Shown piece after piece: positions 46,400-58,350 of a stretch of 64,000 bases of DNA (positions within the stretch are counted from its first letter, which is position 1; each line of letters begins with the position of its first letter). The position numbers and the translations under genes were made by a program. The stretch lies in assembly GCA_002633005.1 (NCBI GenBank), contig NMRA01000231.1, positions 572,122 to 636,121 of the forward strand, read 5' to 3'. Below the pieces are notes generated by a model. It ran no database searches and had not been told where the DNA came from. It worked only from the letters and a program-made list of their open reading frames with translations. The stretch is from Phoronis australis. Taxonomy: Eukaryota; Phoronida; Phoronidae.

Positions 46400-47050
46400 A
46401 CATTAACTAGAAAACTGCCACGTGTCCAGATAGTGGGGAGTTTATTTGGAAAATTTCCTCTTAAAAGCCAACTCATCGTCACGAATTCAGTTATGTGGAG
46501 CTTTTATTATTGACAAAAACGAGCAGTGTTGTCGAACTAGGCACTTAATATCAAACTGAAAGGTGCACTTTAAGTAAAAAAAATGTCAAAGTTAGGAATC
46601 CTCTTAATCCCGGCTTTCGTGTTTTCGGTTCATGTCAACGTCTTCATCCAGCTCCTGCTGGCATGAGCGTAGCGAAAATTATGACTTTCCGTTTACACAC
46701 ACCTCAATTCAAATATGCAGCCATGGACTTACCTACGAAAAATCCCGGTATTATACAGGCCTACACGGAATCAAATATCAATCCATAATCTACACAGATT
46801 AGCCCTGTTACCAAACGATGTACAAAACAGACGAAGAGGTAAATGAATGTATGGTGGTTGGTGTTGTTTGAGGTGGATATGAATCCACTGGTAAAATTTT
46901 CAGTGAGGGGCTATGTAGATCTTTTACGTAAGAGAATCGGTTGTCTGTAACGTTTCATGTGCGTCAACAACGCAAACCAGACCCACTCATTGAAAAGCCC
47001 ATATTTGTCACCAGGAATACTCTTCACAACGCAGCCCGGCCGATATTTCA
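46400..47050. other. Intron 1 sequence without recognised gene
   Basis: Nothing assignable; short minus frame at 46911-47171 overlaps the tandem repeat that follows. Confidence 0.3.
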
Positions 47051-47053
47051 AGT

Positions 47054-47225
47054 GAGATAGCGCAGTTTTGAAAAGATTTCGTCTCTTGCCGAGAACGGTT
47101 TTTGAGCATCGGCAAGGCAAGCCGAATATTTCATATTGAGAAAGCACATCTTTGAAAAGAAGAACCAACACTTGTTGGGAACGGTCTTTGTGCGTCGACG
47201 ACGCACATTTCTTATTGGGAAAACC
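47054..47225. repeat. Tandem repeat, about 85 bp unit
   Basis: Two units share TTTTGAAAAGA/TTTGAAAAGAAGA, GAGAACGGT/GGGAACGGTCTTTG, TGAGCATCGGCAAGGC/TGTGCGTCGACGACGC and ATATTTCATATTGAGAAA/CATTTCTTATTGGGAAAA. A weaker unit precedes them from about 46960. Confidence 0.55.
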
Positions 47226-48149
47226 AGATTTTCAAAAATTAATCGCTCAGACCATTTGAGTCTCATTTACCTGCAATTATACTGCTATCAAATGACCGAG
47301 CCAGCATTGACTGCGACCGCTCATCGAAATAATGTACACCCACGAAATTCGGACACCAGCGGAAACCCAAATTTGGAGGTCCGCCAAATTCGGACACCAC
47401 AAAATGATATTTCGCGAGATTCGTCCAAGAATGAATTTTTTCTATTGGAATTAATTTTCAGTGTATCCGAAAATCACGCGACTCTACCGTATATTACTTC
47501 TATCGGAAATTGGTACCTTTTAAAATTGTTCGCGTTTGCACACGTCGAACTAAGACCTAGTTCTCCATGGAACACGCTGATTGAAGGATGTTTCATCGAA
47601 ATTAGAATCCCGTTGTAAAAATATATCCCGTAGACGATAACAGACAGTCGCACCTTCAAAACAGCTAACCAACCCAAAAAACACGAACCCCGACATTGAA
47701 AAAAAGATTTCGAGTATCCGACAGGAAATCCAATTTTTAAAAATTTCTTAAACGATTTCGGTCAGTAGTCTCAAACTTCAAGTTATGTTCAAGTACTTTT
47801 CAGTTGTTTCCTTCATATCAATGTTAAATTTGTTTGTTAATAAGACAGAACTTATACTTCGTTGACTTTGTTATTTTAGATTTATCAGTAAAACTCGTGC
47901 AACATGCCTGTGGGCAAATTTCAAGATAATCTATAGCCTACACTAAACACCATATTATCTCGGTGCGTATTTAGGTAATTTCAGATTATCTGAGTAATTT
48001 TCTCAAAATACTTATAAAAATGAAAAAATATATTGATGACACTGGTTTGCCATTATTGATTAACTCCTTTAATTATCGTATTTTCTATTTACTAGTCCAG
48101 AGTTCATCCGCGACACGATCACTTTCCGGAATTTGAAATGGGGCGCAAC

Positions 48150-48510
48150 AAATATTCGCTCAAAAACCTACACCGTCACCAGTTTCGCTGTTGTTGCCAT
48201 CTAGAAATGTAACTCAACCCTTCATCGATCATTGAAACAAAATTTGGAATCCGAATTTCTGAACTCAATGCACTCACACTCTTTTTGGCGGATCAGTGCT
48301 GCAAAACTTGTTCTGAAATTTGCTTTGCTATGACATTGCTACAAATGCAAAAAATGAAACCGATAATTTGTTGTGACATGTACGGAATTTCCTAGAACAG
48401 TTGATTGAAGAATAGGGAAAAAAGAAACTGGCCGTTAGGTAATGCAACATTTCATGGCGCCGGAAGAAGAAGCTAAATATTGCACTACAACTTTAACAGC
48501 AGAATAACGG
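48150..48510. repeat. Dispersed repeat R2, copy 1
   Basis: GATAATTTGTTGTGACATGT, then ACGGAATTTCCTAG, and GAAACTGGCCGTTAGGTAA correspond to phrases in 55750-56170 and 57460-57800. Diverged. No coding function. Confidence 0.45.
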
Positions 48511-48557
48511 AAGAACACGAATCAGACATAAGTTGCCTAAAATTCGGATTGCTCTAA

Positions 48558-48650
48558 AATCCCCTGGATCCCCACAACCCTCGACCCGCAACCCCGTCGA
48601 CCCAGAACCCCCTCAACCCACGAGCCCCCGCAACCCACGACCTGTGGGAA
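48558..48650. repeat. CCCACGACC minisatellite-like run
   Basis: Repeated CCCACAACCC, CGACCCGCAACCCC and CAACCCACGA words of about 10 bases, all C-rich on plus. Similar to 5550-5610. Confidence 0.6.
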
Positions 48651-49133
48651 CAGAGGTATCTTTGCGCTTTTTAAATATTTCACAATCTTATTTCGTCGCT
48701 GAGTGACTCCTTGAAGACATAACTGCCGTCACATGGTGGAACAGAGAGGTCGACGTGTTCACTGGCGTCGCAGGTTTTTGCGAAAAAAAAATCAAAAGAA
48801 AAACACATTCACGTAAGAAATCGACTTTTGTGAAGAAGCTCTGAAAGACTGATAAAGTGTTGTCTGAGATAAAATCAGTGAAATTCTCAGTTGAACCTTG
48901 AGCATTTCATCATGATTCGCGCTTCATTGTAGCCGAGTTTGTTTCTTGATTGTCAGTTATGGGACTTTCGATACGGACGTTTAATTTAGTTTACCCCTTT
49001 TGGTAAATAATCTTGCATGAGTGGCGCACCATAGGGGGCTGAGGGCTATAGATCCCCCCACATATTTCAGTGCTGCCCAGCCCAAGTATTGATGCAATCA
49101 ATTCGAAATTTGAGTGTCCCTGTATGAGACGGT

Positions 49134-49771
49134 GGCCCAGTCTCTAATCTTTCTACTCTAAAAGAACTCGGAATTATTTTTGGCAATTTCTCTTCTCCTG
49201 CGATATCCCATTTCGAATTCATTTCATCTGGGAATACCCCAACTCGAATTTCGGTCTCGTTCGGACATTCCCAGGTGAAATGAATTCGAGATAGAATTTG
49301 GCAATAATAATCCTATGTATATGGAATAACCTATATTTATGTCCTAATCAAATTGCATTGTTTTAACCGCCTACCGACAAGGTTTTCACCGATCAACATA
49401 AAGCATTTTTTCAAAACAAATTGTTATTGGGAACTTCTCTGCTCCTTTTTTCGCGAAATTAATCAGACTGTGCTCGAATACATTGTACTTCATGCTTATG
49501 TGTTTCTAGTCCAAGTTTGCACTTGAAAACCCCTATATTTGTGTTACAAATGCCAGTAAAAACTCGATATTTCGAGTTAAAACTTAAACTTTTAGCCTAA
49601 ATCTTGGATTTATCAACTGCAAACTAGGACTAATATATTATCCACGAAAGTCATTGTGTACTTGAGCATAAAATATTAGACACTTATCTTTAGTTTGCAC
49701 TAAAGTAGAGTAGAAAATGCCAAATATAATTTAAAGTTCCATTTCGAAAAAAAAGGTTAGAGACCGGGCCC
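49134..49771. mobile_element. MITE with GGCCCAGTCTCTAAT ends, copy 2
   Basis: 638 bp with the same inverted ends as 46018-46387 (GGCCCAGTCTCTAATCTTTC left, AAAGGTTAGAGACCGGGCCC right). It contains an inner foldback of its own near 49213-49296 (GAATTCATTTCATCTGGGAA and the inverse). Lies about 130 bases downstream of receptor exon 1. Confidence 0.75.
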
Positions 49772-49904
49772 TGGGTCGCTTGACTGGACTAGCTGGAGTT
49801 CGGTGGTGTTCTATAGTCAAGCAAATCATAGACAACAAAGCAAGAACGCAGAAAACATTACTCAAACCACTGATAACGATCCAGTTTAATATAATTTAGC
49901 TTAC

Positions 49905-49959
49905 CTGCACTGTGTGCGCAGCTTAGCATTAGTAACAACGATATTACTTTGACAATCAT
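49905..49959 (-). CDS. Receptor exon 1: start codon and signal peptide
   Basis: The ATG at 49959 opens an 18-residue peptide (MIVKVISLLLMLSCAHSA) with the shape of a secretory signal: a basic residue near the start, a hydrophobic Leu/Ile core and a small-residue end. The exon stops after one base of the next codon at a strong donor (GCAG then GTAAGC), so the intron is phase 1, as is usual after signal-peptide exons of Ig-family receptors. It joins the phase 1 acceptor at 45765 through a Val codon. The transcription start is not visible; 5' UTR probably lies between 49960 and about 50100. The signal directs the protein into the ER for surface display or secretion. Confidence 0.72.
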
Positions 49960-49999
49960 TGCAGAAAGCCTCCTTCAAGATTTAGTCGTCTGCCGATAC

Positions 50000-52690
50000 T
50001 ACCTACGTTACGGCTGCTACATGGTGCACGTGGAAAACTTCTGCATTTGCACGTGCTACTGAGAAGCCGGAGTGAATGTTGGCATAACCAGCACATTCGG
50101 GGTCAACTATCCGCTTGTCCTATCATTCCACTGACAGTATTGACGTTGTAACAGACCTGACATTTTGACTTAAGAAATTAAAATGGGGTCGATATTCGGC
50201 TACAACTTAAAGAACTGGGTTGCGTTTGCATTTCGGGGAAGGAAGAAAGAAAGCAAGGCAAAGTAAATCTCAATGTGTTACTTAATGAGCTTGATGTTCA
50301 CTACTCTGCACGATTCAGCTTTATCATGCAAGTCACAAGTTATGTTAAGGGGGTATATACACTGGTCAAATCTCCAGTTTCCTATCAAAAATAAGTATAA
50401 AGGGGGTTTTTACTAGTTAGAAATAACTCTGAAAGTGACAAAAATCGAAAAAAGTTTATATTGTACTTAGTTTTTTAATTTAAAAAAATCCAAATTTACC
50501 TCGAACTTTTATCCAAAATGCACAGATATTATCATCAACTGTTTCCTTACGCAATATTCTACTTATGTATACCAAATATATGTACAAAATCATTATGATC
50601 TTGATTTTGTGACATTTTTGCGTTTCATTTGTGGCAAGTACGCCACTTTCAGTAATTTGGTTACTTTCCGTCTAATTACTAAAAATCTAGTCCATATACC
50701 AAAAAACCCTGGCATGCGAGTATACATGTACTTCAGTTCTAGAGGATTTCAAGTTTGCAAATTTCGTAAAAATTGACCCACGTGTTGCGGAAAAATAAGC
50801 CCGAGAATCTTGTCACTGCTCTGAAAACACAAGCCAAGAAGAACGGCTTTGAAGTAAAGCGGGTATCTATTGCCACTTGAGGTCAAAATTCGTTCAGAAT
50901 TCGCGGTCATTATGTTCCAATTTTTTGATGTACATGTATTAGAAATAAAGCTGATATTTACTTCATGTTTAGAAAATGTGACATACCTGTTTGTTTACAG
51001 CCTAATTTTAATCATTTTTGTGAACTTGCGAAGCACAACAGACGACCAAAACAAATGTGGCTGTCACGTGGGCGGAGCTTAGCGTTGATCTATTGTCTGC
51101 TGTTCTGGTGTGCGACCACACATCATTAAAACCATGTGTTAATTGTTTGTGCGACTTATCTGAACTCTCCACTCAGTGTGGTGAAAGACTAACTATATTA
51201 CCTATTTGCTAGTATTCCAATATCATATGTAGTTACCGTCTCTTCATCAACCAATATATGTGTTATATCCAATCGCCGCGTTACTGTGTACATACCAATA
51301 TTGGCGACGAGGATAAAGAACTACTTTCATCATAATGATTCAACCGTAGACATCTTAAAGGCCTAGTATGGTGCCAAAATGACTAGTATTACATCTAAAA
51401 TGCATTTATTGATGAAAAACATCAAAATTCTGAGTCATGGCATACCCCAGTCGTTAATTAAGTAGGCCTTCGACAATACAATAGCCCTATCACGAACCCC
51501 ATTTAGCTCCAAAAAACTTGAGATGGCGCTTGCACTAATCGAAGTCTATGAAATCATCGTTACAACGAATTTGGCATTCACCGTGTCTCCACAGCATTGG
51601 AATCAGAGATGACTGGTCATTTAATTTTGTGCAAAATCAATGGAAAATCATAGAAACATATTAATTTCCCATTTCATATCAGTTAATATTAAAATTAATC
51701 AAAATCACTACCTTTAGAATTTGTATTCAATTATTTTGCACACATTCTAATAAGGGCCCGTATTGGAATCCCCGGGAGTGTGACTGGCGCCGTCTAAACA
51801 GCCGGAAAAACAAAACGATTCGTCTGAATTGTTAGCAGCAATGTCTCAATGTTTATTATAAAATGTTATTTGTTTGATACAAAAACTTTGATGTTTGGAA
51901 CTTTGCATCCATGTGTCTTTTTGAAGCCAAAGGTGTGAACGCTGCGCAATTCCAATACTGGCGGCTGTGGAGTGTGTGTCCCATATTGGTATAGACGACA
52001 GTAGGCCGTTTAATTTGATGCAAAATGCTTGGAAACGTTACAGCACATATCAGCTTGATGTTTTCGCACAATGCAATTACATTCAAATTCATTGAAAATT
52101 TTATATTAGAAACTCAATTAAAATAAGTCACCTTGAAATGCTACAACCCGTAATCGCCGCCATTTTTACTCGGTCAAGGTAAAAAATGAAAATTTACTAG
52201 CAACACAACATTGTGCGTGTCTGTGATAAATTAAAACTACGAAAGAAAAACTGGATTGCATAAAAATATACTCAATCATAAGAATTTGTAATCAATCGAA
52301 CGTTTTAAATTCAGTATCAGAATTCCGCTAGGCCTACGGGAACGACCCAAATGAGACAGAATATTCCGGATTTGGGCCGGATTCCCTATACTCTGGGCCG
52401 AAACAGTGACACGAAACGTCGAAGTGCACACTTCTGATATTTTGTAGCCTACTAGCTAGCTGTTTGAAGACTATCCCCAAAATACAGCTAGGTCACACTG
52501 AGACTTGAGCTCTGTTAAACTATAGACTATAGACTGTAGTCTATCACGAAATTTCATACAGACCGGGTATGAGTTGTGTTAGTCACCTCGTCATGATACT
52601 TATATTTCAGAGCCAACGACCGACGGCCGGGGTGCATGCAAAATCTGGGAGACAATTCGGACACTCACTTTGCCTGTTGCCAGTCGTTTA
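50000..52690. other. Upstream region of the receptor gene, no gene recognised
   Basis: The promoter should lie at the left edge of this stretch, but I see no clear TATA box or CpG-rich block. The rest is AT-rich with short frames (50870-51082 plus; 51856-52092 minus) of no recognisable family. A relative of the 35940-36265 repeat is near 52540-52650. Confidence 0.3.
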
Positions 52691-52699
52691 AAGACCTGG

Positions 52700-54650
52700 T
52701 TTCAAAATGCCCATGTGGTTCCAGTATCCGAAAATACTTACTACATAAAATCTTATTTTCGACACCCTTTCTTTATATTCTTTTCGCCTTTCTTGCCAAA
52801 AGCGATTTTTAACAGTATTTGACCCTTCTCTGTGAGCTTATAATTACCGGCTGTCATCGGTTATTTCCGTACCCACATTTCCGGCTCATGAGTTCAGGAA
52901 CTTGTCCTGAACGCCGCCATTTCTTCCTTGTAACTGAATGTGCTAGCGCTTGCTCGGAAAGTCTTCATTATTTTGTTTTATCAGTAATATCTCGTGATTC
53001 GTTTGCATACGTAGTGTATTTCTAGTTTGTAGTTAATGGTCGTTGATTTTTTTGGAATGTCACGCGTACTTATTATGTTAAAATAGCTTGGTGTTTAGTT
53101 CCTTACGTAGGCTAATCGAACCTAGGGACCAATATGGGTCGAACCTATTTTTATTTTTTTCCTCGTTTTGAAAAAGTACTTTGCTATCATCGGAAAGGTA
53201 GTGCATTCTACTCAGTAAAAATCGAAAAAGTGTGAAAATCTGGGCAAGTAGTGTAAAGTTATTGCAATTTTTTTGGCGAAATTTGGGTCACTTTGTTTGG
53301 ATCGCGTCGGCCATATTGGGAGACAGCGGGATAAGTTACGAATTTAAAACTTTGTGTAAATTGTTTTCGCCAACAATTTACGGCGAAATATAGTAAGACA
53401 TGTCTTTACTTACTATTCTGCACGGTTCAACAGTGTTCACCAAATTTCAGCCTCGCAATTTTTACTCGTTAAGTGATAAATGTACACACAATTCCCGTTG
53501 GACTTCGTCTCATTTCTGGCGGCACCGACAACATGGCGACTTTTGCTGAACTGAAAGGCATGTTCAACCGGCTGTTTTGTAACTTGTGAAGATTTAACGT
53601 TGATACATTTTGTCCAACGTTGCTACAAAAAAGGAACTTTGTTCCACTTTCGTATTTTTGTGCAAAAATATAAGATATATTCGAATTATTTTACTATGAA
53701 TTTCCCATTCAGGTGATCTTACACTAAGCTAAAAAAATATTTGATATAATTTTGAAATGTTTTTTGTTTGACTGTCAACTGCTGTTTAAGGCTTGATTCA
53801 GAGTCATAAAATGATTTATATTATTCTAAATTTTAAGTCTCAATTGCTTTGAAGTCATGTTTTATAACTTATTGCTTCTTAATTCAGGTTATCAAGTCAA
53901 CAATATGTTGGATTGTGAAGCTCCAAGCCTCCAATTCTTGTTCCTTGCAACTTAATATTTTTTTTAATCATGCTTGTCAAATTCTGGTGTAAGAAAACAC
54001 TATTCGGTCACCATGGTAATAGTTACATGTATGTCCCATTTCATATCATGGAAACTTTTGCTGTTGAATAGTGTTTGTAATGCTAAATGTTATAAAGTAT
54101 TGTGTATGTTAAAAGGTTGAACCATTTTTGGTTAATGAATAAAAATGATAACATTTTGTATTGGACTTGTCACACTTATTTGTTCAAACAAGCCCCCTAT
54201 TTGGAGAACTGAATATAGGTCAGCCTCAGTCAGAGAAGCACGAATTCCGAAAAAAGTAGAACATGAAACAATATTCCACTAGGAGACAGGAACTACGAAA
54301 ATTTAGTGTCGGCAGTTCGTAGCTCTGAACATACTTAGTAAACCTCGTTTGAGCGACCACTTAGGCCTAAGGGTAGCCTTGGCGCAAAGCTGTATAGGCC
54401 TACAAACAAGCTGTATTTTGATGCAAGTGTCTGAAAATACCTTTGAATATATACGGCATTTATGATTTGAACATTTTACTTCAGCAAAACAGCTTGCAAC
54501 CGCATGCCTTTTCCGTTCGCCAGTGTCTTGTGTCGATCCGCACCGGGTCCGATAGGCTGCGTTCCCGAGTCTTGCAAAATAATTTCTGTCAAAAATTATT
54601 CGCCACATTTCTTCAGCAAATTTGATAAAGTTGTCCGTATTTAGATTTTA
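52700..54650. repeat. Dispersed 2 kb repeat R3, copy B (inverse of 26560-28800)
   Basis: Same landmarks as copy A in the opposite order and orientation. It has small internal deletions relative to copy A. The 101-codon minus frame at 54303-54608 corresponds to antisense sequence in copy A and is not conserved as protein. Confidence 0.75.
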
Positions 54651-54659
54651 TACCACAAT

Positions 54660-54810
54660 ATTAGCGTCAAATGGCAGACACAACCGTGTAATAACCCATA
54701 AAGTTATCTCACTAGTGAGATAACGATTTAGCGGGAAACCGAAGACAGAGTCGAACCCGGGACCTTCAAATTGCTGGTCGCCGACTTTACCACTACACCA
54801 TGCAGCGACT
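54660..54810 (-). mobile_element. tRNA-derived SINE head
   Basis: On minus, GCATGGTGTAGTGGTAAAG resembles a pol III A box and CCCGGGTTCGACTCT a B box, with about 30 bases between them, as in tRNA-derived SINEs. The T arm and acceptor cannot pair as in a tRNA, so it is not a tRNA gene. A perfect 22-base palindrome (GTTATCTCAC and its complement) follows at 54703-54724, in the body of the element. Confidence 0.65.
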
Positions 54811-55439
54811 GATGTCATCATGAGTGAAAATAGAATACTTAAATGAGCACGCGCAATAATCACATGTTCAACAAACCGCATTGTACTGTACTTATACGCT
54901 ACAAAAAATAAGACAAATAATTTCCATAAAAATGATATCTTAGTTTTTCTCTCATGTCCTCTTACTTGTAAATCACCGATCTCCAGTTTGAATGCTGGTA
55001 TCGTGTCGTCAGGATCTTTGACTTGAGAATTACATGTATATTCAGTTACCAGTGGTAACCTACTTTAGCAGACGATAATTTCCCGGTCGAAGCTTGGCAT
55101 GAAAAAAGCGTGTTTTAAAAGGGAACTGTATTTTATTCTGAATGAATTCTGGATAGTTTTCTATGAATTGTTGATTAATTTCACAAATAATTCAACACCA
55201 AAAATTAAACTTATGTTCTCTAATGAAGCTCAAAAAATTACCGGCTTGGAGCGCTGCTTAGTCTCGTGACGTATTTGGCGGGGGCAAAGTCACTGTCCTG
55301 TGTTAGCGTGCAATCAAGTAGCGTTTTTTGTATTGTCGGAATAAGAAATTTTAGTGTGAAATTTCGGGTCACAAGGGATACCTGTTTGAGCCGAGGCAAC
55401 ACAAAGTGATACCTAGTCATCGTCATCGTCAGACGAAAA

Positions 55440-55760
55440 TTTGCCGGTGTAACTGGTGTCAGTGACTGTGCCGAGGGCAATGTGGACTCTAGCCATCCAG
55501 TCAGCCAGTTGTCAGCCAATACTCCGGCAGCTCTGTAAACTTGAAGGGTTGGTAAGTTACCGACTGTACCTGTATGAAGACTATCGTACCACTGTGTGTT
55601 GAGCTCCGTTAACCCCGAAATTTCAGACAGCCGTTGACTACCCGGGTATAGTTGACTCAGTTATGCTCGTCACCTCGTCGTAAAACTTAGGCTACATCAA
55701 CATATAAAGCTAACGGACCGGCGGGGGCGCATGCAAAATCTGATATAGTCACCCGACACT
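55440..55760. repeat. Dispersed repeat, inverse copy of 35940-36265
   Basis: Shares CAGCTCTGTAAACTTGAAGG, GGTTGGTAAGTTACCGACTG, GCTCGTCACCTCGTCGTAAA and ACTTAGGCTACAT. The 93-codon minus frame at 55238-55519 runs into it and has no known domain. Confidence 0.6.
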
Positions 55761-56170
55761 TCCATTGTTCGTTGCAGCCGTTTAAGTGGAAAACAATCAA
55801 ATAAACGTCCTTTGGTAGCATAATTTGCCGCCTTTTTAACAAAGAAGTGTGTTGTCCGTTTCAAGAACAGCACGCTCGTGACACGGCGCACGCGCCATTT
55901 CATAAAAATTTGAGACGTCTTTCGGGACATCATAACAGCTTCGCAGCACCAAGGTTGTTCTAAAATTCGGTTTGCTGGTGTAAAAATACTAAAAACTTGA
56001 AACAAAATGAAACAAGCTCCGATAATTTGTTATAACATGTACGCAACCTAGGTACCGTCAGCGACGAACACATGATAAAAGAATCAGGGGGAAAAGAAAC
56101 TGGTAAAGGTCAGGTGACGTAATCGCAAAAAGCCGACTCAAGAAAACACATCACAATTTTACTAGCACCA
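55750..56170. repeat. Dispersed repeat R2, copy 2
   Basis: CGCTCGTGACACGGCGCACG, CATAACAGCTTCGCAGCA and TAAAATTCGGTTTGCTGG match 57460-57800 in the same orientation; weaker match to 48150-48510. Confidence 0.6.
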
Positions 56171-56365
56171 GCCGATGAACGATCGCTAACATTTCCAACA
56201 CCGGTAAATACAGAAGTTAGTTTACTCTAGGAACCTGTTTCCTAGGTTTACTCAAGGATGACTTAGTTTTAATGACATTTATTTGAGTCAGATTTTATTT
56301 GTACATTTTTTACCCATATCGGCTTAAACCTGTAGGCCTATATCTAGTATACACTGAGCTTTGGG

Positions 56366-56465
56366 CCAAGGCTTGGGTAACCCGGCGATGGTATGCGATG
56401 ACCATCCCTTTAGAAGACGCCTTTTTCGAAGAGTTTGAGCAACCAGGTGCCATACAAAAAGGCAT
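56366..56465 (-). pseudogene. THAP first-exon fragment, left arm
   Basis: From the ATG at 56465 on minus: MPFCMAPGCSNSSKKASSKG, the start of a THAP zinc finger with C-x4-C right after Met-Pro. The frame then diverges from any THAP pattern; the Trp and the C-x2-H are absent. A mirrored copy is at 58351. Reads outward from the foldback. Confidence 0.6.
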
Positions 56466-56993
56466 AGCGAACCTTTTACAGCACTGTGGCAAACAATAAA
56501 AAATAAGGACGATTGATACAATGATAAATTACGATGTAAACTCTTCAAATATGACATAAGCAATGAATGTGCAAAGCAGCCGATACCCCGCCGTTCACGT
56601 CACTGACACATCAGCCAATCAGCGATCGCTTTCAGAATTCAGTGTTTTGACCATGAATACGAATTAGCTTTTGTTTGGCACGCAAGTCAGGCAAATGTGA
56701 GTTTTATTTGTATGTTAGAACCGATTAACTGCAACATTATTTTGACTACAGTCCCCTTTTAAGCTTTAATAGTTGGTAAACCTTAATTTATAAATTAAAT
56801 TTATTTCTATTATATATAAGTTTTCAATTGGTTTTGAGTAAAAGCATTATTTGACAAAAATAACCCGGCTTCTCTTAAAAGGTCACGACCTCCGACTCCG
56901 GGCCTCTGACATAGAAAGTAGTTACAAAGCCGTGGAGAGTCAGAAAAGGTAAATCGATTCATTGCAATGTTTCTCGTTTAGTATGTGGTATAA

Positions 56994-57157
56994 ATAGATT
57001 ATTACATGTTCTCAGCTGTTATCCCCCTTATCTAGAGCCCTCGTGGATTTTGGAGAATTATCACCCTCGGGGCTAACGCCCCTCAGGCGATAACTTTCCA
57101 AAAACCACTCGGGCTCTAGATAACGGGGGATAACGACTTCGCCATGTAATAATCTAT
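56994..57157. mobile_element. Short MITE with near-perfect inverted halves
   Basis: ATAGATTATTACATG at the left and its complement at the right; inside, GTTATCCCCCTTATCTAGAG and CTCTAGATAACGGGGGATAA mirror each other; the centre carries CTCGGGGCTAACGCCCCTCAG, a small hairpin. About 163 bp. Confidence 0.8.
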
Positions 57158-57159
57158 AT

Positions 57160-57440
57160 TTATTAAAATTAAGGCGTGCTGTTTATTATTTCATCCCCGT
57201 CTATAGGCTGGTAACAAGCACTCGTCCATTCACACTGACGGCGTTTTCTTAGCCTGGGTTCCTGAGTGAATTGTACTTCCGGGTTCGCGGCAAGTTCAAA
57301 ATGGCGGTGGTTCTTCGGGTGCGAATCGTGAGTGGCGCGTTCATTTAAACTTTTTTCGAGTACGGATTGTGTAATAGTTACGGGGTAGGTACTTCTTGGA
57401 TCCTTATAACATCCTCTAACCATGTAATAAGGGTTAACAA
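57160..57440. repeat. Dispersed repeat R1, copy b
   Basis: Inverse of 26272-26560; CCGGGTTCGCGGCAAGTTCA, AAAATGGCGGTGG and CGAATCGTGAGTGGCGCGTT are shared with 62113-62291 in direct orientation. Confidence 0.7.
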
Positions 57441-57459
57441 CGCGTGCGACCAGGTCTTT

Positions 57460-57800
57460 AATGGCTAGTAAACCGCAAGCATTACTCTCCGCCTTTTGAG
57501 TTTTGTAACAAAGAAAGTCTGTCGTCGTTTTGAAAACAGTGCGCTCGTGACACGTGCACGCGCCGAACTAAAATTTTGTGACTTCTTTTGGGGCATGATG
57601 ACAGTTTCGCAGCAGTAAAGTTTGCTCTAAATTCGGTTTCCTGGTCTTAAAAATACTAAGAACTTGTAGTGACAATTTTTGTGACAGTACGCAACCTCGT
57701 GGCACAAAAGAACAGTTGACAGAAGCATAAACCGGGGGATAAGAAACTGTTCAGGCCAGGCGACGTAATCGCCAAACACCGAATGTACAGAATGTCCAAG
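57460..57800. repeat. Dispersed repeat R2, copy 3
   Basis: GTGCGCTCGTGACACGTGCA, TGACAGTTTCGCAGCAG and TCTAAATTCGGTTTCCTGG match 55750-56170 in the same orientation. Confidence 0.6.
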
Positions 57801-58350
57801 AAATGGCACTCAGCTGTTACGCAGTGTGGCTCCCCAGGAATTGCGTGGCCACGATGATGTCATATGAACCACTTTACGCTGATTGGTTTGAGAATTTTTC
57901 TGGGGCGCTCAAGGGGGCTACGAGTTATGAGCGGCGTAATTTGCGTCGCAATAAATTATTTCCGTGGTATGTACGAAGCAAAAACAATATTTCTTATGAA
58001 CAATACATACATGTCAGGTGTCAAAAATGTGTTTTAGTCGCTGGATGTTGTCTTTAAACGGGGACTATAGTCAAAATAATGTTTCAGTTAATCGGTTCTA
58101 GCATACAAATGAAACTCATATTTGCCTGACTTGCGTGCCAAACAAAAGCCGATTCGTATTCATGGTTAAAACACTGAATTCTGAAAGCGATCGCTGATTG
58201 GCCGATGTGTCAGTGACATGAATGGCGGGGTATACGCTGCTTTACACATTCATTGCTTATGTCATATTTTGAAGAGTTTACATCGTAATTTATCATTGAT
58301 CAATCGTCCTTATTTTTTATTGTTTGCCAGAGTGCTTTAAAAGGTCCGCT

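Larger units (their letters stand above)
868..49959 (-). other. Locus of a VEGFR/PDGFR-like Ig-domain receptor, 5' part (seven exons)
   Basis: Span of seven minus-strand exons that join into one open frame of 982 coding bases (about 327 residues): signal peptide, then Ig-like domains 1 to 3, each split over two exons. The introns are about 4.1, 7.8, 13.8, 13.9, 4.7 and 3.8 kb, and most of the mobile elements in the left 50 kb sit inside them. The domain order, the two-exons-per-domain structure and motifs in domains 2 and 3 match the ectodomain of the VEGFR/PDGFR receptor tyrosine kinase family. This assignment is by motif reading only. The transmembrane and kinase exons would be left of the window, so the kinase is inferred. 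Another Ig-superfamily receptor remains possible. Confidence 0.65.

Noticed and set aside
47136-47618. 160-codon plus-strand ORF
   Set aside because: Its start lies in an 85 bp tandem repeat, composition is not protein-like, and no domain or splice context is seen.
54745-54810. tRNA gene on minus
   Set aside because: A- and B-box-like words are present, but the T stem and acceptor stem cannot pair, so a SINE fits better.
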